Shown piece by piece: positions 25,556-34,794 of a stretch of 64,000 nucleotides of DNA (positions are counted from its first letter, which is position 1; every line of letters begins with the position of its first letter). Under the pieces are notes generated by a model. The model ran no database searches, was not told the origin of the DNA, and saw nothing but the letters and a program-made list of their open reading frames with translations. Made by a program: the position numbers and the translations under genes. Where the stretch lies: assembly GCA_963828285.1 (NCBI GenBank), contig CAWHEB010000002.1:930001-994000 (forward strand), written 5' to 3'. Source of the DNA: DAIOEK01 sp963828285 (GTDB lineage: Bacteria > Chloroflexota > Anaerolineae > Anaerolineales > Anaerolineaceae).

Positions 25556-26331
25556 TCCTTTCCATTCATAACCCGAAGTTAAAATTTACCAGACAGCTCC
25601 TTTCCCGAAAAAAAGAACGGGAAGATGCCGGAAAATATGTTCTGGAAGGAATCAGGCTCATTGAAGAGGCAGTTGCCCACAATCAAAAACCTGAGTTCGT
25701 CTTATACTCTTCGAATACCAGTAACCGCGGAAAAAAACTCATCGAAGAAATGGTCAAACAGGATGTAGAGTGTTTAGAAGTCGAACACAACATCCTGCAA
25801 AGGGTATCCGATACTGAACAATCACAAGGAATCCTGGCTGTCCTTCCCATAATCGAATTAGCGGAACCTGCAAGACCCGACTTTGTTCTAATTTTGGATT
25901 CAATTCGCGACCCGGGGAACATGGGGACGGTACTACGCAGCGCTGCAAGCGCGGGAGTTCAGACTGTCTGGGTAACCACGGATACCGTGGATGTGTATTC
26001 TCCGAAAGTAGTTAGGTCGGCAATGGGATCCCATTTCCAGTTACCAATCAAACAAAAAACCTGGCAGCAAATCACTGATCAAACCAAAGCGCTGAACCTA
26101 AGTATGTTCCTAGCCGATTCGGGTGGAGGGATGGATTGTTGGGATGCAGATTTCCGTAGTCCTTCCGCACTGGTCATCTGTAATGAGGCTGAAGGACCTT
26201 CTGAATCAGCACGAAGCCTGCAGGCGAATTCCATTCACATCCCGATGCCTGGGAATTTTGAATCCTTGAATGCGGGTGTGGCTGCATCTATCCTGCTGTT
26301 TGAGGTGGTCAGGCAGAGAAGAGGACTATGA
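25552..26331 (+). CDS. SpoU/TrmH family RNA 2'-O-methyltransferase
   Basis: A 259-residue SPOUT enzyme. The N-terminal substrate-binding domain begins near KFTRQLLSRKKEREDAGKYV and IRLIEEA. The catalytic knot domain has motif 1 LILDSIRDPGNMGTVLRSA (Asn and Arg of the SAM site), motif 2 ALVICNEAEGPSE and motif 3 IPMPGNFESLNAGVAASIL. The target (23S rRNA or tRNA) is not defined. It is coupled by ATGA overlaps at both ends. Confidence 0.93.
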   Translation: MILSIHNPKLKFTRQLLSRKKEREDAGKYVLEGIRLIEEAVAHNQKPEFVLYSSNTSNRGKKLIEEMVKQDVECLEVEHNILQRVSDTEQSQGILAVLPIIELAEPARPDFVLILDSIRDPGNMGTVLRSAASAGVQTVWVTTDTVDVYSPKVVRSAMGSHFQLPIKQKTWQQITDQTKALNLSMFLADSGGGMDCWDADFRSPSALVICNEAEGPSESARSLQANSIHIPMPGNFESLNAGVAASILLFEVVRQRRGL

Positions 26332-27548
26332 AAATCCGCTCGGTTACAGTCATGTTCGATCCAATCAATACAACTTACTCGCTGGCAGATGCTGCAGCCA
26401 CCGGTAAGAAATCTGCAGATGCTCTGCAAAAAGTCGGGTACGAATTACAGACTATGCGTTTGGCTACGACACCTTTTCCGACATGGTGCCCGTTGAATGA
26501 TTCACTTATTGAAAAACTTGCGGATTTTGAAAAGAAAGTGTTATCCCACGGTTTCAATTATGTTTCTGTAGGGCCACTGTCTGCTGTGGAGGCAAGGTCT
26601 TCTGTCTTCATCCCTGAGATACTGGCACAAACCAGCGGATTATTCTGCACGATGCAATTATTATCCGAAAACGGCCGTCCGTCGATGAAGGCGATCTCCG
26701 CGTGCGCGGAAGTAATCAAAACCAATAGCTCAGTTACTGATGATGGGTTTACCAATCTGCGTTTTGCCGCCTTGGCAGGTGTAAGACCCGGCAGTCCATT
26801 CTTCCCAGCTGCTTATAACGGAGATTCATCCCTCAAAGTACATATTGCCGTAGAATCCGCAGACTTGGCGATAAGCGTATTCAGCTCGGCAAAAAATCTC
26901 AATTCCGCAGAGCAGACATTGATCCAGGAGATCAATCGTCAGGCTGATACCATTCATCAAGCGATCTATAATTTTATGCCGAAGGGGCAACTCGATAGCG
27001 GCATTGATTTCACTCTGGCACCACATCCCAACCAGGAACGTTCCATTGGTACTGCCCTTGAAAAGCTTGGTCTCCCGGGATTTGGGTTAGCCGGATCATT
27101 GGCTGCTTCAGCATTCTTAATGAGTGTCCTTGACCAGGCAAACCCCCACCGGGTTGGATTCAACGGCTTGATGCTGCCCATTCTGGAAGATTCCATCCTG
27201 GCTGAACGGGCTTCTGAAGGGCTACTTACCATCCAGAACCTGTTACTCTATTCAGCGGTTTGCGGTACAGGTTTAGACTGCATTCCACTGCCCGGAGATA
27301 TCTCAACCGATGAGATCATCCCCATCCTCATGGATACCGCGGCACTATCCAGCCGGCTGCAAAAGCAACTAACAGCGAGGTTGATGCCTGTACCGGGGAA
27401 GAAAATTGGGGAAATGACGACGTACGGATTTGAATATTTTGCAAACAGCAGGATCATGGATCCACAGTCGAAACCACTGTCAGGGTTGTTTGTACAAGAT
27501 CAGGAATTGCCGATCAATCCATTGAAACAGATCACACGGTCAGAATAA
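26328..27548 (+). CDS. DUF711 family protein
   Basis: A 406-residue protein of the DUF711 (PFL) family, a group related by fold to anaerobic ribonucleotide reductase/pyruvate formate-lyase barrels but of unproven activity. Typical stretches: VTVMFDPINTTYSLADAAAT, YGIE-like GYELQTMRLATTPFP, FTNLRFAALAGVRPGSPFFPAAY and FNGLMLPILEDSILA. The start overlaps the methyltransferase stop by 4 bases. Cytosolic by sequence. It converges with the 27551 gene with no spare DNA between. Confidence 0.88.
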   Translation: MKIRSVTVMFDPINTTYSLADAAATGKKSADALQKVGYELQTMRLATTPFPTWCPLNDSLIEKLADFEKKVLSHGFNYVSVGPLSAVEARSSVFIPEILAQTSGLFCTMQLLSENGRPSMKAISACAEVIKTNSSVTDDGFTNLRFAALAGVRPGSPFFPAAYNGDSSLKVHIAVESADLAISVFSSAKNLNSAEQTLIQEINRQADTIHQAIYNFMPKGQLDSGIDFTLAPHPNQERSIGTALEKLGLPGFGLAGSLAASAFLMSVLDQANPHRVGFNGLMLPILEDSILAERASEGLLTIQNLLLYSAVCGTGLDCIPLPGDISTDEIIPILMDTAALSSRLQKQLTARLMPVPGKKIGEMTTYGFEYFANSRIMDPQSKPLSGLFVQDQELPINPLKQITRSE

Positions 27549-27550
27549 GA

Positions 27551-28357
27551 CTATTGCTTAACTTGCTTGAAATTCACAATAATCAGGTTCTTTTCGCAAC
27601 CTGCAGTAGTGCTGAGCATAACCTTGTCGGATACCGCTCCGCCTACCTGGTTATACAGTTGAAGCCACATGGTTTTATTGGTCTCGGTCGGAATGTCTGA
27701 GATCTTGATCTCATACCCACCCGGGCCATAGCGATCCACGGTGCCAGTCAGGCTACTTACATCTTTCACATTTCCATGCAAGGAACCATACAACTGAACC
27801 CTAAGACCCAGGATCGGCGCATCATTCATATCCACAACCTGACCGCCAACACCCATCCACTTACAGTCTGATTCAGGGCGCATGATCAAGCTTGATACTG
27901 CTGCAGGACTTCCTGGTTGCAGGATGAACTGCCAGGGACTTGTTGTTCCGATGACCTCGGCAGTTTTTGTTAGGGCAACTGCCTGTGTCGGGTTCACGGT
28001 TACCGGTATTGGGGTCGGAGGGATCGATGTTGGTGTCGATGTCGGGAATTGGAATGGTTTTAGAGTGGTTGTCGGAGTGATCGATGGAGTAAAGGTCATC
28101 GTCGGTTGCGGCGGTTCTGTCGCTGCTTGGGTTGGTATTACGATTGTAGGGGGAACAACAACAGGCGGGTATGGATTCAGGAAAACCTGTGGATTGATGT
28201 ATATCCAGATCAGAAGTACTGCCGTAACGAGTGTTGCAATTGCCAGGAGATTCGTCAGTTTATTCCAGGATAAGCGGACAGCAACCTTTGGAGTTTTCCG
28301 CTCTGGGAGGAAATCATCGGGAAGATCTAGTTCGGTCTCGTTAGGTGGTGCGATCAC
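27551..28357 (-). CDS. Membrane-anchored protein with carboxypeptidase-regulatory-like domain
   Basis: A 268-residue protein with a cytosolic N-terminus of about 35 residues, one transmembrane helix (LLAIATLVTAVLLIWIYI), a Pro/Thr linker of about 75 residues and an outer domain of about 110 residues. This last part has CKWMGVGGQVVDMNDAPILGLRVQLYG and GGYEIKISD, the beta-sandwich pattern of CarboxypepD_reg-like domains, with two Cys that may pair. It overlaps the foldase gene upstream by 4 bases. A cell-surface structural or binding role is inference. Confidence 0.75.
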   Translation of the reverse strand: MIAPPNETELDLPDDFLPERKTPKVAVRLSWNKLTNLLAIATLVTAVLLIWIYINPQVFLNPYPPVVVPPTIVIPTQAATEPPQPTMTFTPSITPTTTLKPFQFPTSTPTSIPPTPIPVTVNPTQAVALTKTAEVIGTTSPWQFILQPGSPAAVSSLIMRPESDCKWMGVGGQVVDMNDAPILGLRVQLYGSLHGNVKDVSSLTGTVDRYGPGGYEIKISDIPTETNKTMWLQLYNQVGGAVSDKVMLSTTAGCEKNLIIVNFKQVKQ

Positions 28358-29235
28358 TGAATATTTATCTCAACTTGATTGGACTGTTTTTGGTCCTGCA
28401 GCCATTGATCGATCATCATTGTTTGCATTGCCTGATATGCACCCGGGGAAAGCGGATGGTCATCAGAAGATTCAATAACCCACAAGATATGGTAGCCCAC
28501 CTCACTACTGATCACTTCACTGATCTCTCCAGCTTGGAGGGCAAACACCGTATCATCCACAACCTTTTGGGTCAAGTATCCTTTTGGAAACCAGCCAAGA
28601 TCACCTTTTGTGATGGGATCATACTCTGAAGCCAATGTTGCAAAATCCGAGCCAGCCCTGATCTGTTCCAGAACACTCTTAGCCTCAGCCTCATCGAGCA
28701 ATAGAATCTGCTGCACATGGACCTGAGGTGCATCCTTTGGAGTCTCCTCTGCGATCTTATCGCGCATCCATGCTGCAGCAGATGACCGAAGATATGCGGC
28801 CTTGAAACTATCCGCAGAGTAACCCTGTGCTGATAGCCATGTCTGGTAGACATCTTCTCCACCTATCTGGTTTTTCAATTCATCGATTTTCGCGCTTAAT
28901 GCAGCATTATCCATGGAAAATCCATTTTTGTAAGCGGAGTCTGCCAGGAGCAATTCAAATGTCATATTCTCTTGTACAACCCGGGCAGCTTCTTTTTGAT
29001 CAGTGTTGGTATTAGCCTGTTGGAAACGCGTCAACTCAGAAATATACTCATCATCGGTAATCCCGATATCATTTACTTTGATCACAAATGGAATGGGTGT
29101 GGGAACACTATCCGTAGGGGTGACTTCCTGAACAGCGGCAGTAGGCGTGACCGGTTCGGTGGGTCGATTGAGCAGATTTACGCATCCTGTCAGAAATAAC
29201 ATAGCAAAAGGAAATATCAGTGTCCACTTTTTCAT
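28354..29235 (-). CDS. PpiC-type peptidyl-prolyl isomerase lipoprotein (PrsA/SurA-like)
   Basis: A 293-residue lipoprotein (lipobox LTGC, Cys18) with an N-terminal SurA/PrsA-like helical region (about 50-150) and one parvulin domain (about 165-260). The latter has VQQILLLDEAEAKSVLEQI, FATLASEYD, GDLGWFPKGYL and EVISSEVGYHILWV. It should help fold exported proteins outside the membrane. Its stop overlaps the start of the membrane-anchored protein at 28357, so that protein is a possible client. Confidence 0.9.
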   Translation of the reverse strand: MKKWTLIFPFAMLFLTGCVNLLNRPTEPVTPTAAVQEVTPTDSVPTPIPFVIKVNDIGITDDEYISELTRFQQANTNTDQKEAARVVQENMTFELLLADSAYKNGFSMDNAALSAKIDELKNQIGGEDVYQTWLSAQGYSADSFKAAYLRSSAAAWMRDKIAEETPKDAPQVHVQQILLLDEAEAKSVLEQIRAGSDFATLASEYDPITKGDLGWFPKGYLTQKVVDDTVFALQAGEISEVISSEVGYHILWVIESSDDHPLSPGAYQAMQTMMIDQWLQDQKQSNQVEINIQ

Positions 29236-29305
29236 AAGGTAAATTATACCTGAAACGGGTATGATAGTTGCATCAATGCGATGTGACCAGTCTATTCGGT
29301 CAGAA

Positions 29306-29334
29306 TTGTCATGATATGTATTATCACTTTAAAT
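29306..29334 (+). promoter_or_regulatory. Possible promoter for the three-repeat surface protein
   Basis: TTGTCA (29306-29311) and TTAAAT (29329-29334) are 17 bases apart, about 50 bases ahead of the ATG at 29385. Assigned by pattern only. Confidence 0.35.
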
Positions 29335-29384
29335 TATGATGATTTAGATTTTGTGCAGGTACAGTGGGTACCGGGAGAAGAGAA

Positions 29385-30608
29385 ATGTCAAAACTAATGA
29401 AATTGATCATAGCATTAACAATTATTGTTGCTCTAGCAATCCCGCTGGGTGCCAGTATTGTCAAAGCGAACGCAATCCCTACATTCAATATTGTGAGCGT
29501 AGTACCTGACGAGCAGGTTACCATTCAGACTTATGATTTCCCTGAGGATATGGTTTTTGATGTACTCATGGGAGAGTACGGCAGCATGGGTATGGATGGC
29601 GTAACCATTACCACCCAGGATTCAGGAAAAGGTGGAACCTTTACCGCTACATACAAGATCCCTGCTGAATTGAAGGGAAAAGAAGTCTTATCCATCCGCT
29701 TGGAAAATGTGGATTCTGGATACTACGCCTACAACTGGTTTGATAATCGTGATTATGCTGAAGTCATCGCCCAGGTTGGCGATACTGGTACCACAACCAC
29801 CGAAGAGACCACCATTGAATTAAGCCATCCATTCTTTGCCATCACCGAAGTCGCCATGGATAAATCAGTTACTGTGAAGGGTAATGATTTTCCGAAGAAT
29901 GAAGAATTTGAAGTTACCTTTGGCTCATACAGTGCATATGGATTAAGCGGTATCAAGGTCGCTACCCAAAAAACCGGTGACAAAGGTGAATTCATTGCCA
30001 CCTATGACATTCCGAAGGAATTGGCTGGCGAATATATGGTATCAATCTACATGGAAAATGTTGATACCGGTTACTACGCTTTCAATTACTTCTACAACGC
30101 GGATTATGCTTCCCCCACTGAAGCTGCTGCAGCACCCCAACCAACCACCAGTTCAGCCCCCGCTCCCACAACAACAGTTTCAGAAAGTGGTTATTCAGGT
30201 TATCCCTTCTTCAGTATCCCTGGAGTAGTAAAAGATACCTCCATAAAGATCAAAGCTGAAAATCTGCCAGTTGGAGATAAATTCGATGTGATCCTGGCGA
30301 ATTTCAATGGTGGTGATGAAGTCAAGGCAGGAACCATCGATGCATCAAAAGCAGTGGTTGAAGGTACGTTCATGATTCCGGTTGAATTGAAAGGTGTATC
30401 CCAAATCAGTGTCCGGTTGTCCAGCCCCACTTCAGGCTACTTCGCATACAATTATTTCTTCAATGACACCTTCCCGATAGTACCTACAGCGGTTCCGACC
30501 GAAGCTCCTGCTCCAACAGTAGCCCCAACAACTGTTCCGACAAAAGTTCCCGTCATAGTTGTCACGCCGACAGCAATGCCACCCGCTTCACCAACGGCTA
30601 CCCCGTAA
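29385..30608 (+). CDS. Secreted protein with three about 92-residue repeats and a Pro/Thr tail
   Basis: A 407-residue protein with a signal peptide (cleavage likely after ANA, residue 30) and no lipobox. Three homologous modules follow at about 32-124, 149-241 and 274-363. Each begins FxI(x)xV...V.I(K)..(D/N)(F/L)P, has a central FTATYKIP/FIATYDIP/GTFMIPV motif and ends in SGYYAYNWF, TGYYAFNYF or SGYFAYNYF. Linkers are Thr- or Pro/Ala-rich; the last 45 residues are a Thr/Pro/Val tail with no anchor. Repeats 1 and 2 are more alike than either is to 3. The frame opens at 29364, but GGGAG at 29373-29377 fits the ATG at 29385. No known family recognised; it is a single-gene transcript with its own terminator. 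Confidence 0.8.
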   Translation: MSKLMKLIIALTIIVALAIPLGASIVKANAIPTFNIVSVVPDEQVTIQTYDFPEDMVFDVLMGEYGSMGMDGVTITTQDSGKGGTFTATYKIPAELKGKEVLSIRLENVDSGYYAYNWFDNRDYAEVIAQVGDTGTTTTEETTIELSHPFFAITEVAMDKSVTVKGNDFPKNEEFEVTFGSYSAYGLSGIKVATQKTGDKGEFIATYDIPKELAGEYMVSIYMENVDTGYYAFNYFYNADYASPTEAAAAPQPTTSSAPAPTTTVSESGYSGYPFFSIPGVVKDTSIKIKAENLPVGDKFDVILANFNGGDEVKAGTIDASKAVVEGTFMIPVELKGVSQISVRLSSPTSGYFAYNYFFNDTFPIVPTAVPTEAPAPTVAPTTVPTKVPVIVVTPTAMPPASPTATP

Positions 30609-30631
30609 CAAACTTGATTGTTCAAAAACAA

Positions 30632-30661
30632 AAACCTCTCTTTTCTAGAGAGGTTTTTTTG
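30632..30661 (+). terminator. Rho-independent terminator of the three-repeat gene
   Basis: A 9-bp stem (AAACCTCTC / GAGAGGTTT) with a 7-base loop is followed by more T. It ends 20-50 bases after the stop and overlaps the end of the convergent broken methyltransferase gene. Confidence 0.88.
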
Positions 30662-31196
30662 CAACAATTGATGCTACATCCTTCTCTCTTAAATGATCTG
30701 ACGTGATAGTTCCTTCCCGATAATCGAGAATCTCCCAACCGTTGAAAAGATTAACAAGTTCTCCAGGTTGAAGCAACCGTTCTGGCGAGATATCCGGACA
30801 GACTTGCAGCATACTCTTCGTTAGGGTTTCAAATACGATGATTCCTCCCGGTTTCATCCAATCCCAATATTTTTAAATCAAGGTTCTATCCAGAAAATAA
30901 AAGTTGCAGATGATCGAAAAGAATTTGTCCGGAAAGTTGCAAAAACTCAGGTCAGCAATTAAGATATTCAGTCCCGGATAATTGTTATGGGCAAACCAGG
31001 CAGCAACTGTAGATCGATCCACACCCAGGACATTCCTGGATTTATTTAGAAGAAAACCGGCGTTGTTTCCCAATCCCATAGCTGCATCCAATGCCCAACC
31101 AGAGGGGGGGAACATATATTCGTGATCGACAAGCCACGGTCGAGGCTGTCTTGGGGGTTTGGTAATTTCTGCCCGGTACCGGTCATCCCATTCCAT
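30645..31196 (-). pseudogene. SAM-dependent methyltransferase interrupted by an in-frame stop
   Basis: The frame from 31196 to 30645 is continuous except for one TAA at 30873-30875. Before it lie WALDAAMGLGNNAGFLL (SAM loop), VLGVDRS and a run ending FYFLDRTLI; after it come KYWDWMKPGGIIVFETLTKS and a normal C-terminus. Together they make a normal class I methyltransferase of about 183 residues (TehB-like group). The two parts are in the same frame, so this is a nonsense change and not a frameshift. A start for the second part (ATG, 30857) lacks a ribosome site. Confidence 0.82.
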
Positions 31197-31275
31197 GGAA
31201 CACTCCTAAATAAACGAATGCCTGCATAGGATTATAATGTGAGAGTTCCAATCCTGTTACCAGCAGAAATGTCCA

Positions 31276-32502
31276 ATGGCAACCACAATTTCTGACACTG
31301 ATACACTTGCAGCTTTGAGGTTCCCGAATTACCGCCTATGGTTTTTCGGACAAATGGTTTCATTGGTTGGCACATGGATGCAAGCTACCGCTCAAGGATA
31401 CTTGATCTATTCATTGACTGGCTCAACGGCATACCTAGGATTGATCACCTTTATTGGAGGGATACCCACCTGGCTGTTTACGATGCTGGGCGGGGTTATC
31501 GCTGACAGAATTCCCCGGAGAAAACTGCTGGTCATTACCCAAATTGGGATGATGCTGCTCGCGTTAGTGATGTCTGGATTAGTATTTCTGAAGATCATAC
31601 AGCCCTGGCACATTGCGATCCTGGCATTTCTGTTAGGAGTTGTTAACGCTTTTGATGCCCCTACGAGATTATCCTTTGTCCGCGAGCTTGTTAACAAAGA
31701 GACCATGACGAATGCCATCGCACTCAATGCTTCCATGTTCAATGTCGCGACGATTGTCGGTCCTGCCGTTGGTGGATTGGTTTATGCCGCTGTAGGTCCA
31801 GGTTGGTGTTTCTTCTTTAACGGAATCTCATTCATCGCTGTGATCTTGAGTCTACTCCTGATGAAAACAAATAAAATAGATCTTCCTTTGATACGGCAGA
31901 ATGCACTGCTCGATCTAAAGGAAGGTATCAAATATGTGATACAGCACACAGCTATCAGATCTTTGATAGTCAATCTGGGTTTTGTCAGTCTCTTCGGTTT
32001 TGGATTGGTAGCATTGATGCCTGCATGGGCTGTTCAAGTGTTAGGGGGAGACGTACTTACAAATGGATGGCTGCTTTCAGCCCGCGGCGCTGGCGCATTG
32101 ATCGGTACATTGTTGTTGGCATATGTTGCTGGCAGGAAGATACGGGGAAAGTTATGGTCTTATGCTCTTATTCTTGTCCCAATACTTTGGATCGGATTTT
32201 CTCTGGTAAATAATCTTACACCTTCGCTTATTGTCCTGGCGGCAGTTGGATTGGTCCTTATTGTTGAAGTGAACCTGACGAATGCAATGGTTCAGACAGA
32301 GGTGGAAGATTCACTCAGGGGTAGGGTGATGGGCATCTATACTACGGTCTTCTTTGGATTACAACCAGTAGGCGCTCTTATCGCCGGGATTGTCGCCACC
32401 CAAATTGGCGAACAACTCACGGTAACAGCAAGCGGTGTCATATTACTGATCCTGGCAATATTTACCTGGATTAGAATGCCATACTTACGGAAAATTGAAT
32501 AA
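31276..32502 (+). CDS. MFS transporter (MFS_3/EntS-like exporter)
   Basis: A 408-residue, 12-helix major facilitator protein. Seen: FRNY-like FPNYRLWFFGQMVSLVGTWM at the start, the motif A-like loop GGVIADRIPRRKLL between helices 2 and 3, and LVNKETMTNAIALNASMFNVA followed by GPAVGGLVYA in the helix 4-5 region. This arrangement is shared by the EntS/TetV branch of drug and siderophore exporters. A TATAAT lies at 31233-31238 but no fitting -35 box is seen. Cargo unknown. Confidence 0.92.
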   Translation: MATTISDTDTLAALRFPNYRLWFFGQMVSLVGTWMQATAQGYLIYSLTGSTAYLGLITFIGGIPTWLFTMLGGVIADRIPRRKLLVITQIGMMLLALVMSGLVFLKIIQPWHIAILAFLLGVVNAFDAPTRLSFVRELVNKETMTNAIALNASMFNVATIVGPAVGGLVYAAVGPGWCFFFNGISFIAVILSLLLMKTNKIDLPLIRQNALLDLKEGIKYVIQHTAIRSLIVNLGFVSLFGFGLVALMPAWAVQVLGGDVLTNGWLLSARGAGALIGTLLLAYVAGRKIRGKLWSYALILVPILWIGFSLVNNLTPSLIVLAAVGLVLIVEVNLTNAMVQTEVEDSLRGRVMGIYTTVFFGLQPVGALIAGIVATQIGEQLTVTASGVILLILAIFTWIRMPYLRKIE

Positions 32503-32528
32503 CCAAGTTGACTAATTAATCAGTTCGT

Positions 32529-33654
32529 CTATTCCAAAGGATATCTGCCATGCCAACGGCCGTAGCGGAAGAAATCCGCTATGGTATTTGGATCGACCTG
32601 ATTGCAGAGGTGCCGGGATGGTGAAAGCAAGTAACCGCCATTATTTCCCAGTGTATTGATCGTCACATGGACCTGATCTGAAATCTTTTGCTCGTCCCAC
32701 GAGGTCATTTCATCAAATGAAAAACCCCCAGAAAAGGATATGGTATTCCCATAATCCCTTTTTAATTGTTTCAAATCCATGCCAGAACTGGGGTCCAATC
32801 CATGTAAGATATCCACTCCAAGCAGACTGAAGCGCGAAATGAATGGCTCAACATTGCCATTCGAATGGAATAGTACTTTGCATCCCGGGGCTGCTTCATG
32901 GATCATATCGATCATTTTCTTCCAATGAGGAGAAAAATAGCGATCAAATGTTTTTGGTGAAATAATCGGACGAAGGTTCGCATAATCGTCTGCAGGTAGT
33001 TCGATGATATCAAGATATTTGCCAACTTCAGTGAGATAGATCTCCATACCTTTCAATAAGGTGTCAGCAACTTTTTGGATCAATACTTCCGAGAACTCTT
33101 CCTAAATCGTCAGGTCAGACAGCAAAGTTTCAGTCCCGCGAAGTAAGCAGCATCTCTTAAAAATACCGAACGAATCGATAGAGCGTCCAACCAGCGCAAA
33201 ATCAGTTTCTTCCTTTATCTTCCTGGCAGCAACAGAAAGCTCGTCTATGCGCATTAGCTTATATGGAGTTGGCCAAGCATAATGTTGTACATCATCAATA
33301 CACGCATCCTTCAGAGGATGTTCCGAAATCGATTGAGAATAGTTACTTTCAGCAAACTTGATTCCCCAGGCATCTTTGCCACCCAAAGTAGCTGGTCCAC
33401 CGAGGTCAGAAAAACCAGGGTCCACATATCTTGTGTCAATATCCCATTGTTCCAGGACCCGTTCATCGTAATAGTTGACTGAATGACCTTTCAATCTTCT
33501 GAAAGGAAGCTGTGGAGTTCCCAATCTCAGGAAATCAACCAATTGAAAGTACAAATCGTCAGGTATCCCATACGCGCTTCCCCAAAGCATCATAGGAACC
33601 AAATCTGGTTCTTCATGGTTTATTGCACAGAGGAACTCGTTCCCTATGATCCAT
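32529..33654 (-). pseudogene. Uroporphyrinogen decarboxylase (URO-D) family gene with frameshift and nonsense codon
   Basis: Two lesions split a URO-D family gene. From the ATG at 33654 (AGGAG just upstream) the frame reads MDHRERV and then shifts; dropping one of two C at about 33632-33633 gives MDHRERV-LCAINHEEPDLVPM, the family N-terminus. The frame then runs to TAG at 33102-33104 and continues in phase with EEFSEVLIQKVADTLLKGM to the end at 32529. Downstream motifs are ADDYANLRPIISPKTFDRYF, CKVLFHSNGNVEPFI and GGYLLSPSRHL. This branch includes corrinoid methyltransferase-type enzymes rather than heme-pathway HemE. The whole would be about 374 residues. Confidence 0.85.
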
Positions 33655-33737
33655 TCCAGTAGACTCTCCTGAAGGGGTAGATCTGTTATTAGAATAGCAA
33701 CAATATAGTTGCAATAATTATGCTTTAACTTAAATAA

Positions 33738-33764
33738 AAACTGGCAGTAAAATACTGCCAGTTT
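33738..33764 (-). terminator. Rho-independent terminator after the ROK gene
   Basis: A perfect 12-bp stem (AAACTGGCAGTA / TACTGCCAGTTT) with a 3-base loop. On the minus strand it is followed by a T-rich run, so it ends the transcript coming from ROK. Confidence 0.88.
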
Positions 33765-33782
33765 CTTAATCTCATCTGCTCA

Positions 33783-34748
33783 TCAACCGATTTGCTCTTT
33801 TGCCCACAAAGCCACTCCCATTACACCGGCATTATTGCCCAACTCTGCCTGGACAACTTCCACTTGGGCTACAGGAACAATGTTGGTTCGTTCCCGCAAG
33901 GTTTTTTTGATCGGTTCAATCAGGAGTTCACCCGCAGCTGCAACTCCACCTGCCAATACCACCTTTTCTGGCAGTAGGAACACACAAACATTCCGAATGG
34001 CAATTCCGTAATACATACCGACTTGATTATAAATTTCTTTTGCGACAGCATCACCATCACGGGCTGCCTGGGCAATCGTATCCGGTCCAATCTTGTTGAG
34101 ATCATAATTCACCAGTTTGCCAATGCTGGTCGTCAAACCCTGCATCACGGCTTTCACTCCCATTGCACCAATTGCAGGACCTGTGGCATAAGCTTCAAGG
34201 CAGCCATGATTACCACATCCACAAACAGGACCATTGTAATCAATAGTTTGATGACCAAGTTCGCCGGCAACACCGAGCGAACCCAGATGAAGTTTAGAGT
34301 TGATCACCAAACCGCCGCCGACGCCTGTTCCAAGGGTGAAACATGCCATCGTATCCACGCCACGGCCTGCACCGAATTTCCATTCCCCGTAGGTTATTGC
34401 CCGGGCATCATTTAAAATTGCGGTTCGAATTCCGGTCTTGTTTGTAATCGTTTCACGCAGCGGAATATCCGGCCAGTTCCCCGGTAAATTTGGCAGGAAT
34501 TTGGTAGTTCCATTCGTTAGATCAAGCAAGCCAGGTACTCCAATCCCAATTCCACCAATCTCGGATTTTGGCAATTTGTGTTCAGCAATGATCGCCAAAG
34601 CCAGGTCAGCCATGCGTTGCATCACATCATCATGACCTTCCCGGGCGAGTGTAGGAACCGACTTACTACCGAGCATTTTCCCGGTTTGCAAATCGACCAG
34701 ACCAATTTTTATATTTGTGCCACCCAGATCAATTCCGATGTACTTCAT
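33783..34748 (-). CDS. ROK family sugar kinase (glucokinase-like)
   Basis: A 321-residue ATP-dependent kinase. Seen: the phosphate loop YIGIDLGGTNIKIGLVD, LNDARAITYGEWKFGAGRG (Asn-Asp catalytic region), FTLGTGVGGGLVIN, GELGHQTI with a zinc-site His, and the ROK zinc motif CGCGNHGCLEAYA. The ATG at 34748 has GGAG 9 bases ahead and starts right at the phosphate loop; the longer frame to 34769 adds 7 unlikely residues. It follows deoC by 46 bases and may phosphorylate a sugar from the same pathway; glucose is the usual ROK substrate. Confidence 0.92.
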   Translation of the reverse strand: MKYIGIDLGGTNIKIGLVDLQTGKMLGSKSVPTLAREGHDDVMQRMADLALAIIAEHKLPKSEIGGIGIGVPGLLDLTNGTTKFLPNLPGNWPDIPLRETITNKTGIRTAILNDARAITYGEWKFGAGRGVDTMACFTLGTGVGGGLVINSKLHLGSLGVAGELGHQTIDYNGPVCGCGNHGCLEAYATGPAIGAMGVKAVMQGLTTSIGKLVNYDLNKIGPDTIAQAARDGDAVAKEIYNQVGMYYGIAIRNVCVFLLPEKVVLAGGVAAAGELLIEPIKKTLRERTNIVPVAQVEVVQAELGNNAGVMGVALWAKEQIG

Positions 34749-34794
34749 ACTTGAACTCCATCCAACCATAATGATTCAATCGGCCTTGCTTTAA

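Noticed and set aside
27882..28478. 198-residue plus-strand frame rich in Val and Gly
   Set aside because: It mirrors the Thr/Pro linker of the minus-strand gene, and low-complexity shadows of this kind are common.
33102..33104. Possible pyrrolysine or other recoding at the TAG in the URO-D gene
   Set aside because: Pyrrolysine is known in MtmB, MtbB and MttB, not in URO-D proteins; the same gene also has a frameshift, and no recoding element or Pyl gene is seen.
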